Source: Flavobacteriaceae bacterium (GTDB lineage Bacteria > Bacteroidota > Bacteroidia > Flavobacteriales > Weeksellaceae). Taken from it: a stretch of 38,815 nucleotides of DNA. Below the pieces are notes generated by a model. It ran no database searches. It was given only the letters and a program-made list of their open reading frames with translations, and had not been told where the DNA came from. The DNA is taken from assembly GCA_031273305.1 (NCBI GenBank), contig JAISSC010000226.1:1-38815 (forward strand), given 5' to 3'. A program made the translations under genes and the position numbers. This document shows, piece after piece, positions 18,821-28,959 of the stretch (the first letter of the stretch is position 1; the number at the start of each line of letters is the position of its first letter).

Positions 18821-19810
18821 TTATTGTTGCTGCTGTTGTTGCTGTTGCATCATTTCCAGATATTTTCTGTAAGAATTTCCTTGTGCAGAGTTGTCTTCGT
18901 TTTTGGATTGTTCTTCGGATAAAATCGGCTTACTTTCAGGTTCGGAGGAAGAATCGCCCTCATAAGAAACAGAAACCCCGACTTCCAATCTTTGTTGTGA
19001 AACTCCTTTGAATGTTCCCCTCACCGGAGAACAATCCAAAAAGTTCCTTCCTACTGCCAATCGAACGTGTAAGTCACTGACGATACAATTATTAGTGGGG
19101 TCTAATCCTAACCATCCGTAGAAAGGAATATATGCTTCCACCCAGGCATGGGTGGCTCCTTCTCCTCTCATTCCGTTTTTATTAGGGCAGATGTAACCGC
19201 TAACGTAACGGGCAGGAATGCCTAAAGACCGCAACATGGCTAACAATACATGAGCAAAATCCTGACAAACTCCGGCTTTTAAATTCCATACTTCATCCAA
19301 AGTGGATTCTACGGTGGTTACTCCTTTAAGGTATTTGAAATTGTCGAAGATGAACTCCATAAGTTTTATCGCCTCTTTTAGAGGAGTTGTTGTGTCGTGA
19401 TCCTGCAAATGGGTAATTTTTGATATTTCCCGTAAAGAATCCGATATTTCCTGAGTCAGAAAATCAATAAAAGGGATATGTTCCCTTATCTCACGGAGTT
19501 TGCTCCATTGCACTTCCTTAGGTTCATTATCTTCGGGAACCGGAACCGGAAGTGTTAATACTTCTATTTTGGAATCTATAATTAATTTGTTATGCGATTC
19601 AATCAACATAAAAGCCCCGACCTCATTACCGTAATAATCCTTATAGACATCAATTAACGGATTCCCGGAGACAGACAGCTCATGGGATAAAACTTGTTGA
19701 AAATGGTCATTGACCGGATATAATACTATTTGGTTGGCACTGTCTCTTACAGGAAAATCGTAACTGTATTGGGTGATATGATGTATTTTAAATCTATGCA
19801 TTGTGTACAA
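18821..19810 (-). CDS. Transglutaminase-like family protein with C-terminal polyglutamine tail
   Basis: LKAGVCQDFAHVLLAMLRSLGIPARYVSGY and GATHAWVEAYIPFYGWLGLDPTN supply the Cys-His-Asp core; ends MMQQQQQQQQ. Confidence 0.9.
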   Translation of the reverse strand: MYTMHRFKIHHITQYSYDFPVRDSANQIVLYPVNDHFQQVLSHELSVSGNPLIDVYKDYYGNEVGAFMLIESHNKLIIDSKIEVLTLPVPVPEDNEPKEVQWSKLREIREHIPFIDFLTQEISDSLREISKITHLQDHDTTTPLKEAIKLMEFIFDNFKYLKGVTTVESTLDEVWNLKAGVCQDFAHVLLAMLRSLGIPARYVSGYICPNKNGMRGEGATHAWVEAYIPFYGWLGLDPTNNCIVSDLHVRLAVGRNFLDCSPVRGTFKGVSQQRLEVGVSVSYEGDSSSEPESKPILSEEQSKNEDNSAQGNSYRKYLEMMQQQQQQQQ

Positions 19811-19812
19811 AA

Positions 19813-20739
19813 TTAAGAATGGGCAAAATAATAGTAATTTAATTGAGTTTCGATGTCATATAGCTCCGACCTGACGTGTTTAAGGAAAGAACAAAGATTT
19901 TTCTCATTCAGGTCTTCCGTAGATGTATAGGTAATAAAACTCTTTAACTTCCCTATTTTAAATTCTACCTTGTTATAGTTTTCTGTCATTTTTTCATCTT
20001 TAAGACGTTCGAAATATACAAATAAATGGTTAATGGAATAGAGTAATGAACGTGGAAAATAAGTATTCAGGACAATCAGGTCAATTACATTTTGATAATT
20101 AAAGGCACTGCTATATGTTTTGAGGTATACTTCATATCCTGAGATGGAAAGTAACAAGTGCTTCCAAAACATGGTATTGGTTTTGGATGGGTCAAAATCT
20201 TTTTTTATAAAATTTATGTTCAAAATATCAATCGTTTGTATGCTTCTCTCAATCATCTTTCCGATGGTCAAAAAGCTGTTCCCCTCTCCTCTGGGCATGG
20301 TAACATCTACAATTCCATAATATACGAGGCAAAATTTCTTCAAATCATTAAGTATGGAAATAGGGTCTTCTTTTTTTATCTTGGTAATTAATTTTTCACT
20401 CCGTATGACGTGGTAAAAATCATTTAAACATTGCCACAGGTCTTTAGTAATATGATCCTGAACACCTCTGGCATTTTCTCTGGCTAAAGTTATCATATTG
20501 AATACAGAGTTCGGATTTTTCTTATCCGTAATTATGTATTTTAGTATTTCTCTGGAATTTTCGGTGATTATTGAATGATTTTCATCTTTGGAGGACATAA
20601 ACAAAGCCGACTTCCATGAAAAATCAGAAACATTATCCTGAGAAAGGGCATAATTTATCTTTAGCACGCGCAGAACTCCGTCCACGCGTTCGACGTATCT
20701 CCCCATCCAGTACAAGCTATCTGCTACTCTGCTTAACAT
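19813..20739 (-). CDS. Alpha-E domain-containing protein
   Basis: MLSRVADSLYWMGRYVERVDGVLRVL is the characteristic N-terminus; located between ATP-grasp and transglutaminase genes. Confidence 0.9.
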   Translation of the reverse strand: MLSRVADSLYWMGRYVERVDGVLRVLKINYALSQDNVSDFSWKSALFMSSKDENHSIITENSREILKYIITDKKNPNSVFNMITLARENARGVQDHITKDLWQCLNDFYHVIRSEKLITKIKKEDPISILNDLKKFCLVYYGIVDVTMPRGEGNSFLTIGKMIERSIQTIDILNINFIKKDFDPSKTNTMFWKHLLLSISGYEVYLKTYSSAFNYQNVIDLIVLNTYFPRSLLYSINHLFVYFERLKDEKMTENYNKVEFKIGKLKSFITYTSTEDLNEKNLCSFLKHVRSELYDIETQLNYYYFAHS

Positions 20740-20754
20740 AAGTCATTAAAATAT

Positions 20755-22206
20755 TTAATTAGCCAATACCCACGTATCTTTACTTCCTCCTCCCTGTGAA
20801 GAATTAACAACCAGAGAACCCTCTTTCAAAGCTACACGGGTAAGCCCTCCGGGAACAATTTCTATCCCATTAGGGCCAAACAAAGCAAAAGGTCTTAAAT
20901 CTACCCTTCTGGGAGTAAGTTTCCCATTGATGTAACATGGAGCAGAAGAAAGGTTTATGGTAGGTTGTGCAATAAACTGTCTTGGATTTTTCAGTATCTC
21001 CTTTTTATAGGCAACAATTTCCTTTTCATCCGCATCAAATCCCATTAACATTCCATATCCTCCGCTTTCGTTGGTCTTCTTAACCACCAACCGGTCGATA
21101 TTTTTTAGCACATATTCTCTTTCGTCTTCGTTTTGTAGACGATAGGTAGGTATATTTTTCAACAAAGGTTTTTCATTGAGGTAGTATCGTATCATATCCG
21201 GAACGTAAGTATATATAGCCTTATCATCGGCTACGCCATTACCAATGGAATTAACAATAGCTACATTCCCTTTGCGGTAAGCACTCATCAGTCCGGCTAC
21301 TCCCAACACACTGGAGGGGTTAAAGGTTAAAGGATCCAGAAAATCATCGTCAACTCTCCGATAGATTACATCCACGCGTTTAAGTCCAAAAGTAGTTTTC
21401 ATGTATACACAATGGTTATCCACTACGAGGTCTCTGCCCTCTACTAATTCTATTCCCATTAAACGAGCTAAAGTAGTATGTTCGAAATAAGCAGAATTAT
21501 AAATTCCCGGCGTGAGCAATACTACCGTAGGGTCTTTCACAGGTCTTGGGGAGAGGGAAAGTAAGTTTCTATAAAGAATATTGGGATAATCCATCACCAT
21601 TCTTATTTTATTTTCAGGAATCAGGTCGGGGAATATTCTTTTGGTAATTTCCCTGTTTTCAAGCATATAGCTTACCCCGCTGGGAGTGCGTAAATTATCT
21701 TCCAGAATATAAAACTCTCCATCATAATCCCGGATAAGGTCTATTCCTGCAATGTGGACATAGATGTCATGAGGAACCTTAATTCCATACATTTGCCGAT
21801 GATAATTCGGGCAACTGTATATCAGGTCTGTCGGGACAACTCCGTCCTTGATGATAAATTGTTCGTTGTATACATCCTTTAAAAACAGGTTCAGGGCTGT
21901 CAACCGTTGTTTTATCCCTCTCTCTATAAAATCCCATTCCGAAGAGGTTATGATTCGGGGAATTATATCAAACGGGAAAATTTTTTCTATTCCTTCTCCG
22001 CTGCTATAAACTGTAAAGGTAATGCCCTGACTCATGAATAACATTTTTGCCCTTTCGTCATTTTTGGTCAGCTCATCTTCGCTTAATTGCTTGATGAAAT
22101 CAATGACCTTTTTATATTGATCCCTTACTTCGTTTCCGGAATACATTTCATCCCAGGTTCCATTGTCAATTAAATATGAAGTCAAAAAATTACAAAAAGT
22201 ACTCAT
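20755..22206 (-). CDS. Circularly permuted ATP-grasp family protein
   Basis: ILEDNLRTPSGVSYMLENR, GRDLVVDNHCVYMKTTFGLKRVDVIYRRVDDDFLDPLTF, KTNESGGYGMLMG. Confidence 0.9.
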   Translation of the reverse strand: MSTFCNFLTSYLIDNGTWDEMYSGNEVRDQYKKVIDFIKQLSEDELTKNDERAKMLFMSQGITFTVYSSGEGIEKIFPFDIIPRIITSSEWDFIERGIKQRLTALNLFLKDVYNEQFIIKDGVVPTDLIYSCPNYHRQMYGIKVPHDIYVHIAGIDLIRDYDGEFYILEDNLRTPSGVSYMLENREITKRIFPDLIPENKIRMVMDYPNILYRNLLSLSPRPVKDPTVVLLTPGIYNSAYFEHTTLARLMGIELVEGRDLVVDNHCVYMKTTFGLKRVDVIYRRVDDDFLDPLTFNPSSVLGVAGLMSAYRKGNVAIVNSIGNGVADDKAIYTYVPDMIRYYLNEKPLLKNIPTYRLQNEDEREYVLKNIDRLVVKKTNESGGYGMLMGFDADEKEIVAYKKEILKNPRQFIAQPTINLSSAPCYINGKLTPRRVDLRPFALFGPNGIEIVPGGLTRVALKEGSLVVNSSQGGGSKDTWVLAN

Positions 22207-22414
22207 ACATGGTATATTTTAATGGGTAATATCAAAGAATTATATTTTTCATGCAACAAATATACATAAAAAATAATAATATATTCTAAAAACATACAAA
22301 TTTAGCATCCATACCCCCTAAATTTGATTGTTAAATTTTTTAATTAAACGTTTTTGAGAGGACTCTATCGGACAAGTTAAAATGATTACCTTTGTTAAAA
22401 TTTGGATTTTAAGG

Positions 22415-23386
22415 ATGAAATTTTTGCAAAAGTATCAGGATATTATAGAGGATGTGATAGAACGATGTAAGTTTACGGGTCAGCCGGTTCAATTGTATGA
22501 GCCGATGAATTATATCCTGAATTTAGGAGGGAAGAGGCTTCGCCCGATAATTACGCTTATGGCATGTGATTTGTTCGGAGGAGACTTGAATAAAGCCATT
22601 AAACCTGCGTTGGGAATAGAATATTTTCATAATTTTTCCCTGATGCATGATGATATTATGGATAAAGCTCCGTTACGTAGAGGAAAGGAGACGGTTCATA
22701 TGAAATATGATGAAAACGTAGCCCTTTTATCCGGAGATGCTTTGCTGGTCAAGTCTTTCCGGATGCTGGAAGATTTAGAACCTGAATTATTCAAATCCTG
22801 TTTTCAACTGTTTTCCCAAACTGCTTTGGAGGTTTGTGAGGGTCAGCAGTACGATATGAACTTTGAGAGACAAAATGAAGTTTTGTATGAAGAATATACT
22901 CATATGATCACCGGGAAAACCGCTGCATTGTGTGCCTGTTCCTTAAAAATGGGAGCCTTGATAGCAGAAGCCGTAAAAGAAGATGCGGAATATCTGTATG
23001 AATTTGGTCGTTATCTGGGAGTTGCTTTTCAGCTAATGGATGATTATCTGGATGTTTTTGGCAATCATGAGGTAGTAGGAAAAAAATCTGCGGGGGATAT
23101 TTACGAAAACAAAAAAACAATTTTATACATATTAGCTCAGCAGGAAGGAAATGAGGAACAGAAAAAAGAATTAAATTTTTGGTTTAATTCTACGGAAGAC
23201 ACGGTAGAAAAGATTCAGGGTGTAGTTAAGATATTTAAAGACCTTGAAGCAGACAGGTTATGTTTGGAGTTAATTGATAAATATACCGATCAGGCACGGG
23301 AATATTTGGATAAAGTTAATGTTTCCGGAGAGAAAAAACAGCCTTTTTATGAGTTGATGAATTATTTATTAGTCAGAGAAAGTTAA
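22415..23386 (+). CDS. Polyprenyl synthetase family protein
   Basis: GGKRLRPIITLMACDLFGG, MHDDIMDKAPLRRGKETVH, FQLMDDYLDVFG. A TACCTTTG element at 22388 argues for the internal ATG at 22415 rather than 22382. Confidence 0.92.
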   Translation: MKFLQKYQDIIEDVIERCKFTGQPVQLYEPMNYILNLGGKRLRPIITLMACDLFGGDLNKAIKPALGIEYFHNFSLMHDDIMDKAPLRRGKETVHMKYDENVALLSGDALLVKSFRMLEDLEPELFKSCFQLFSQTALEVCEGQQYDMNFERQNEVLYEEYTHMITGKTAALCACSLKMGALIAEAVKEDAEYLYEFGRYLGVAFQLMDDYLDVFGNHEVVGKKSAGDIYENKKTILYILAQQEGNEEQKKELNFWFNSTEDTVEKIQGVVKIFKDLEADRLCLELIDKYTDQAREYLDKVNVSGEKKQPFYELMNYLLVRES

Positions 23387-23393
23387 TAACCGT

Positions 23394-24386
23394 ATGATAT
23401 TCAGAACAGAATTAACCTATGATCCTCAATCTGTTAAATTAGATTATTCCAGTAAGATATTTACTATTGGTTCTTGTTTTGCTACGGAGATTTCCGAAAA
23501 ATTATCCAATTATAAATTTTCGGTATTGCATAATCCTTTCGGCGTTTTGTTCCACCCTCTGGCAATAGAAAACGCATTGATGAGAATTTATTCCGGAGAA
23601 GAATATCAGGCTTCCGAAATTTATAAACATGAAGAATTATTTCTCAGTTGGGATCATCACTCCTCTTTCAGCACTATTTCTCTGGAAAAGACGTTGTCTC
23701 TTATCAATCAGAATTTACAGGAAGCTCACAGGTATCTTCAGGAGACCGATATGGTGATAATTACGCTAGGAACCGCTTTTGTATATAAGTTAAAACAATA
23801 TGACCTGGTGGTGGCGAATTGTCACAAGATTCCTAATTCTCAGTTTAATAAAATTTTACTGGCAGAACATCAGATTAAAGTTTCCCTCAAAAATATAGTG
23901 GAAATGCTGACGGATATAGGGAAAACAGGAATAAAGATACTTTTCACTTTAAGTCCGGTACGACATATTAAAGACGGAATTATAGAGAATAACCTTAGTA
24001 AGGCGAAATTACTTTGTGCTCTGCATTCCGTAGTAGAATCCTATAATAATTGTGACTATTTTCCGTCTTATGAGTTTGTCATGGACGATTTGCGGGATTA
24101 TCGCTTTTATAAAGAAGACCTTATCCATCCGAACGATATGGCGGTAAATTACATTTGGGAGAAATTTAAAGATGCTTACATTTCTCCTAAAGTATTCCCT
24201 GTGATGCAGGTAGTGAATAAGATAAATTCTTCACTACAACATAAAGTTCAGAATACCCATACCATAGCGTATAAAAAATTTCTGTATAGCATCGTAAAAG
24301 ATATTCAGGAAATAGAACCGGTTTTACCCCCAAAAGCCTTTCGTGAGGAATTTTTGGAATTACGAAAAAGGATGAGCGATTCGTAG
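23394..24386 (+). CDS. GSCFA domain-containing protein
   Basis: FTIGSCFATEISEKL near the N-terminus. Confidence 0.85.
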   Translation: MIFRTELTYDPQSVKLDYSSKIFTIGSCFATEISEKLSNYKFSVLHNPFGVLFHPLAIENALMRIYSGEEYQASEIYKHEELFLSWDHHSSFSTISLEKTLSLINQNLQEAHRYLQETDMVIITLGTAFVYKLKQYDLVVANCHKIPNSQFNKILLAEHQIKVSLKNIVEMLTDIGKTGIKILFTLSPVRHIKDGIIENNLSKAKLLCALHSVVESYNNCDYFPSYEFVMDDLRDYRFYKEDLIHPNDMAVNYIWEKFKDAYISPKVFPVMQVVNKINSSLQHKVQNTHTIAYKKFLYSIVKDIQEIEPVLPPKAFREEFLELRKRMSDS

Positions 24387-24405
24387 TAAGAAAAACACAG
24401 AATAA

Positions 24406-25176
24406 ATGAAATTAATAGATACCCATACCCATTTATATTCAGAACTGTTTGATGAAGATCGGGATGAAATGATCCAACGGGCAATGAAAGTCGGAGTAGA
24501 ACGTTTTTATCTTCCCTCTATCAATTCTTCCTATTACCCTGAAATGGTAAAGTTGAAAAATAAATATCCGGAAGCTGTGTTTTTGATGATGGGGCTTCAT
24601 CCTTGCGATGTGAAGCCGGATACTTATGAAGAAGAACTGGCTTTTGTGGAGAAAAAACTAACGGAAGAATCCTTTGTCGCCATAGGAGAAATCGGACTGG
24701 ATTTATACTGGGACACGTCCACTTTAGCTATCCAGAAGCAGGCATTTCGTCAGCAAATACAACGGGCTAAAGAATATAAACTTCCTATTGTCATTCATGT
24801 GAGGGATGCTTTTGAAGAGACACTGGAAATTTTAAGAGAAGAGAAATCATCGGAGATGTATGGGATTTTCCATTGCTTTACCGGAACTCCTGAACAGGGA
24901 AAGGAAGCAATCAGGTTGGGGTTTTCTTTAGGTATCGGAGGAGTAGTTACCTTTAAAAATGGAAAAATAGACCGATTTTTAAAAGAAATACCGTTGGAGC
25001 ATATCGTTCTGGAAACCGACTCTCCTTATCTGGCTCCGGTTCCTTATCGGGGAAAAAGGAATGAATCGGCTTATATAAAGTTGGTGGCAGATAAACTTTC
25101 TGACATTTATGGAATACCTCCGGAGGAAATAGGAAGAATTACAACAGAGAACGCGTTGAAGATTTTTAAGTTATAG
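24406..25176 (+). CDS. TatD family metal-dependent hydrolase
   Basis: LIDTHTHLYSELFDEDRDEM, AIGEIGLDLYWD, VIHVRDA, HCFTGTPEQ, LETDSPYLAPVPYRGKRNE. Confidence 0.94.
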   Translation: MKLIDTHTHLYSELFDEDRDEMIQRAMKVGVERFYLPSINSSYYPEMVKLKNKYPEAVFLMMGLHPCDVKPDTYEEELAFVEKKLTEESFVAIGEIGLDLYWDTSTLAIQKQAFRQQIQRAKEYKLPIVIHVRDAFEETLEILREEKSSEMYGIFHCFTGTPEQGKEAIRLGFSLGIGGVVTFKNGKIDRFLKEIPLEHIVLETDSPYLAPVPYRGKRNESAYIKLVADKLSDIYGIPPEEIGRITTENALKIFKL

Positions 25177-25270
25177 GGAGGATAAATACCGGAAAGTTTA
25201 TCATAAGGATTTTTAGAGAGTTGCATCAAAAGACCAATTTTTATTAACTTTGCTAACATAACTTAATTAT

Positions 25271-25474
25271 ATGCTTACAGTAACCCCGCAATACATCACC
25301 GACAACACAGGTAAAAAAATATCTGTGGTGCTTCCTATAAAGGATTTTAAAGCCATTATGGAAGAACTGGAAGAGTTGGAAGATATAAAGCTCTACGATG
25401 AAGCCAAAAAATCCAATGAGCCATCTGTCCCTATTGAGGATGCCTTTAAAATGATTGAAGCTAAACGCAAGTAA
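25271..25474 (+). CDS. Orphan antitoxin-like small protein
   Basis: 67 aa, MLTVTPQYITDNTGKKISVVLPIKDFKAIMEELEELEDIKLYDEAKK...; resembles type II antitoxins of the Phd/RelB kind. Confidence 0.6.
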   Translation: MLTVTPQYITDNTGKKISVVLPIKDFKAIMEELEELEDIKLYDEAKKSNEPSVPIEDAFKMIEAKRK

Positions 25475-25494
25475 TGGCTTATATAGAACAATAA
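25474..25494 (+). pseudogene. Possible relic of a toxin start (MAYIEQ*)
   Basis: ATG overlaps the antitoxin stop by one base (TAATG) but the frame ends after 6 codons. Confidence 0.4.
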
Positions 25495-25500
25495 AAACAC

Positions 25501-25528
25501 AAAATCCGGTCTGTTAAACCGGATTTTT
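25501..25528. terminator. Terminator between the antitoxin-like gene and rpmA
   Basis: aaaatccggt-ctgttaa-accggatttt perfect 10-bp stem. Confidence 0.8.
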
Positions 25529-25551
25529 AATATCATTCAAACATCAGTATC

Positions 25552-25812
25552 TTATGCTTCACCGGGTTGAACGGAGACATAAGAACGATTATTTTGTTTT
25601 TTTCTAAAGACCACCACTCCATCGACAAGAGCAAACAAAGTATGATCCCTGCCAATCCCTACATTATCTCCCGGATGGTGTGTTGTACCTCTTTGTCTTA
25701 CTAAGATGTTACCTGCTTTGGCTTCCTGACCACCGAAAATCTTTACTCCTAATCTTTTGGAATGTGATTCTCTACCGTTTTTGGAGCTACCTACTCCTTT
25801 TTTATGTGCCAT
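25552..25812 (-). CDS. rpmA: 50S ribosomal protein L27
   Basis: [43 protein letters not shown]. Confidence 0.98.
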   Translation of the reverse strand: MAHKKGVGSSKNGRESHSKRLGVKIFGGQEAKAGNILVRQRGTTHHPGDNVGIGRDHTLFALVDGVVVFRKKQNNRSYVSVQPGEA

Positions 25813-25841
25813 GCTATAATAATTTCTTGTTAATTAAATAC

Positions 25842-26234
25842 TTATTCTTCGGTTTTTACTTCTTCTTCTACAACTTCTTTTGCTTTCTTAGGAGCAGCCT
25901 TTTTTGCCGCTTTTTTAGGAGCTGCCGCACTGCCTATAGATGAAATTTGAATCTGGGTAAACTGTTGTCTGTGACCGTTCTTTACCTTATATCCCTTTCT
26001 TCTCTTCTTCTTAAAGACAATCACCTTGTCTCCTTTTATCTGGTCTAATACCTTTGCGACTACTGTCACTCCTTCTATAACCGGGGCGCCTACTGTTACG
26101 GAACCGTTATCTGTAAGTAATACCTTATCAAAGGTAACCTCATCACCAGCGTTAGCCTGTAAACGGTTTACGAACAATTTTTGGTCTTGCTCAACTTTGT
26201 ATTGAAGCCCTGCTATCTCTACAATTGCATACAT
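25842..26234 (-). CDS. rplU: 50S ribosomal protein L21 with a Lys/Ala/Glu-rich C-terminal extension
   Basis: [25 protein letters not shown]...[24 protein letters not shown]; upstream of rpmA. Confidence 0.97.
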   Translation of the reverse strand: MYAIVEIAGLQYKVEQDQKLFVNRLQANAGDEVTFDKVLLTDNGSVTVGAPVIEGVTVVAKVLDQIKGDKVIVFKKKRRKGYKVKNGHRQQFTQIQISSIGSAAAPKKAAKKAAPKKAKEVVEEEVKTEE

Positions 26235-26265
26235 AAAATATTCGTTTTTTAATTTTTTTGGAGTG

Positions 26266-26296
26266 CAAATGTAGAAGTTTTTTTTTTAATAGTCAA
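26266..26296 (-). promoter_or_regulatory. Bacteroidota-type promoter for rplU-rpmA
   Basis: On the minus strand TTG (26294-26296), N20, TACATTTG (26266-26273). Confidence 0.6.
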
Positions 26297-26398
26297 CTTT
26301 TTGTAAGGATATTAAACGAAAAATAATAATTCCCCCTTCAAATAAATCTATCCCGTTGACAATTATTACCTTTGTGCATTGTTATTGATAGTTAATTT

Positions 26399-27361
26399 AT
26401 GAGAAAAAATTCTTTGCGAATACTATATATGGGAACTCCTGAATTTGCAGTGGCTCCGTTAGATGAAATTATAAAGTCCGGGTATGAGGTGGTAGGAGTG
26501 GTGACTACGCCGGATAAACCTGCCGGAAGAGGACAAAAACTGGCAGAATCGGCGGTAAAAAAGTATGCGGTAGAACACGATTTACCCTTATTCCAACCGG
26601 AAAAAATGAAAAACCCGGAATTTATAGCACAACTTCAAAAATTAAATCCGGAGGTCATTGTGGTGGTGGCTTTTCGTTTATTGCCTAAAGAAATCTGGGC
26701 GATGCCAACCATCGGGACTTTTAATCTGCATGCATCTTTGTTGCCCCAATACAGAGGAGCTTCTCCTATTAATTTTGCAATACTGAACGGAGATAAAGAA
26801 TCGGGGGTGACAACTTTTTTTATTGATGATAAGATTGATACCGGAGAGATTTTACTTCAGGAAAAGATAAAAATTACGGAAGATGATGATGCGGGAAGCC
26901 TGCATGATAAATTACAGGAACTGGGGAAAAAACTGGTAGTTCAAACTCTGGACGGATTGGCAGATGGAACTTTGAAACCGAGAAAGCAGATTTTGGAAGA
27001 AGGAATTGAATATAAATATGCCCCTAAGATATTCAAAGAAGATTGTTTGATTAACTGGAATGAACCGTTGGAAAAAATACACAATCAGGTTAGAGGATTA
27101 AGCCCTTATCCGGTGGCTTTCACCCATTTGATAGCCACCGGACAGTCCAGAATTTTAAAGATATACAAAGGACATTACAAGGAAGAAAAACACATCTTAC
27201 CCATCGGAACCGTGACGGTAGAAGGGAAAAAAACGTTGAAAATAGCGGGAAAGGACGGATTTTATTTTCCGGAAGTTGTACAGTTGGAGGGTAAGAAAAA
27301 GATTGAGATCGTTGATTTTATTAACGGACTTACGGAAAAGCATAATTTACTTGTTAAATAA
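26399..27361 (+). CDS. fmt: Methionyl-tRNA formyltransferase
   Basis: RILYMGTPEFAVAPLDEI, FNLHASLLPQYRGASPINFAILNGDKESGVTTF. Confidence 0.96.
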   Translation: MRKNSLRILYMGTPEFAVAPLDEIIKSGYEVVGVVTTPDKPAGRGQKLAESAVKKYAVEHDLPLFQPEKMKNPEFIAQLQKLNPEVIVVVAFRLLPKEIWAMPTIGTFNLHASLLPQYRGASPINFAILNGDKESGVTTFFIDDKIDTGEILLQEKIKITEDDDAGSLHDKLQELGKKLVVQTLDGLADGTLKPRKQILEEGIEYKYAPKIFKEDCLINWNEPLEKIHNQVRGLSPYPVAFTHLIATGQSRILKIYKGHYKEEKHILPIGTVTVEGKKTLKIAGKDGFYFPEVVQLEGKKKIEIVDFINGLTEKHNLLVK

Positions 27362-27371
27362 CACTAAAAAT

Positions 27372-28193
27372 ATGAATGATTACAGGAAAGTAAAACTGGT
27401 AGTTACGGATATGGATGGAACTTTGCTCCATTCTGACTATACTTTGAATCCGGAATTTTTTGAAATTTACCGACAGTTAGAAGAACTAGACATTAAATTC
27501 ATAGTTGCCAGCGGACGGCAATATGATAGTTTGTTACACATTTTCAGGTCGATAAAAGACGATATTTATTTTATAGCGGAAAACGGAGGAAATGTAATTT
27601 ATCGGGGAAGCCCGGTATTTATCCAGAGGATGGAACAGAGAGGCATCAAGGAAGTGGTGAAGATAGTTCGGTCTCTTCCGGAAACGGAAATGCTTTTGTG
27701 TGGGGTAAAAAATGCGTATGTGGAGGCGGCATATCCTGAGTTTGAAAAACATGTAACACCATATTACCCCAAGAGGAAAGTCATTTCGGATCTATCGGCT
27801 CCAATAGATGACCAAATCGTAAAAATAGCTATTTTTAATAAAACAAGTTCCGAAACAAATGTTTTTCCTTACGTGAAACAGTTGGAGGGAGAATATCAGG
27901 TAAAAATATCCGGGAAACACTGGGTGGATATTTCCGTTAAAGATTCTAATAAAGGATTTGCCTTAAAAGAAGTACAGGATATTCTTCACATTTCAAAAGA
28001 AGAAACAATGGTTTTCGGCGATTATCTGAATGATTTGGAGATGATGGAAGAAGGATATTTCAGTTATGCAATGGCAAATGCACATCCTTTACTTATGGAA
28101 AGTGCACGTTTTCACGCAGATTCCAATGACGAGGACGGAGTACTTAAAATATTGAAAGAAGTGATTAAACAGAGAAAAATGACCACTCATTAA
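27372..28193 (+). CDS. HAD superfamily Cof-type hydrolase
   Basis: VVTDMDGTLLHSD, IVASGRQYDSL, VFGDYLNDLEMM. The ORF opens at 27276 inside fmt; ATG 27372 is the likely start. Confidence 0.9.
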   Translation: MNDYRKVKLVVTDMDGTLLHSDYTLNPEFFEIYRQLEELDIKFIVASGRQYDSLLHIFRSIKDDIYFIAENGGNVIYRGSPVFIQRMEQRGIKEVVKIVRSLPETEMLLCGVKNAYVEAAYPEFEKHVTPYYPKRKVISDLSAPIDDQIVKIAIFNKTSSETNVFPYVKQLEGEYQVKISGKHWVDISVKDSNKGFALKEVQDILHISKEETMVFGDYLNDLEMMEEGYFSYAMANAHPLLMESARFHADSNDEDGVLKILKEVIKQRKMTTH

Positions 28194-28227
28194 TATAAGA
28201 TAATAAACCCTAATTTTTGAACTCTCA

Positions 28228-28959
28228 ATGAAAAATATAATACTACCCTTTTTGTTGTTAACAGGATTGGCATTTGCACAACAAATTCCCACAGATTCAA
28301 AGCATATCACAGATAGAGAAGCAGGAGAGATTACCGTAGACCGGGTATTGAATCAGTATTTTGTAGCAGTAGCAGGAAGCAGAACGAAAATGGAAGCAGT
28401 AAGCTCAATAGTGATGGAATTTGAAATGACATTGTCGCAATCGACTGAGTCTAGTGCAGTTACCTATAAATTTAAGAATCCGAATAAGACAATGATCATT
28501 ATTTCATTTAAGGGAGAAACAATGAAACAGGGATTTGACGGCAAAAATGGGTTCTCCTCCATAGGAAGTCTTACCGAAAAACAAATTGAAGAATTTAGAG
28601 GACAAAAAGGATATTTCCCGGAATTGAATTATACAGAAGAAAAAGCGGTTTTGGAGGGCATTTTTTCTTTAGAAGAGAAGGAAACATATAAAGTTATTGT
28701 CACCTACGGAGATAATAAGAAATCCATTTACTTTGATGCACAAACCGGTCTTAAGCTAAGAGAAGAAGCACAATCAGAAAACAGACAATCCACCATTACG
28801 GATTATTCCGAATACAAAGATTTTGACGGATATAAATTCCCTACAAAAATTATAACCTCAATTTCAACACCGGATACATCAGAGGCGAGAACTATGTCAC
28901 AAACAGTTACGAAGTATGTAGTCAATCCGCCACTGACAAATAAGGATTTTAAACTGTAA
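28228..28959 (+). CDS. LolA-like outer membrane lipoprotein-sorting/periplasmic protein
   Basis: Signal peptide MKNIILPFLLLTGLAFAQ; repeated beta-strand pattern and YKFPTKI ending typical of LolA-like Bacteroidota proteins. Confidence 0.6.
   Translation: MKNIILPFLLLTGLAFAQQIPTDSKHITDREAGEITVDRVLNQYFVAVAGSRTKMEAVSSIVMEFEMTLSQSTESSAVTYKFKNPNKTMIIISFKGETMKQGFDGKNGFSSIGSLTEKQIEEFRGQKGYFPELNYTEEKAVLEGIFSLEEKETYKVIVTYGDNKKSIYFDAQTGLKLREEAQSENRQSTITDYSEYKDFDGYKFPTKIITSISTPDTSEARTMSQTVTKYVVNPPLTNKDFKL

Noticed and set aside
27276-27371. Extended N-terminus of the HAD hydrolase ORF overlapping fmt
   Set aside because: Overlaps the conserved end of fmt; the domain begins right after ATG 27372.
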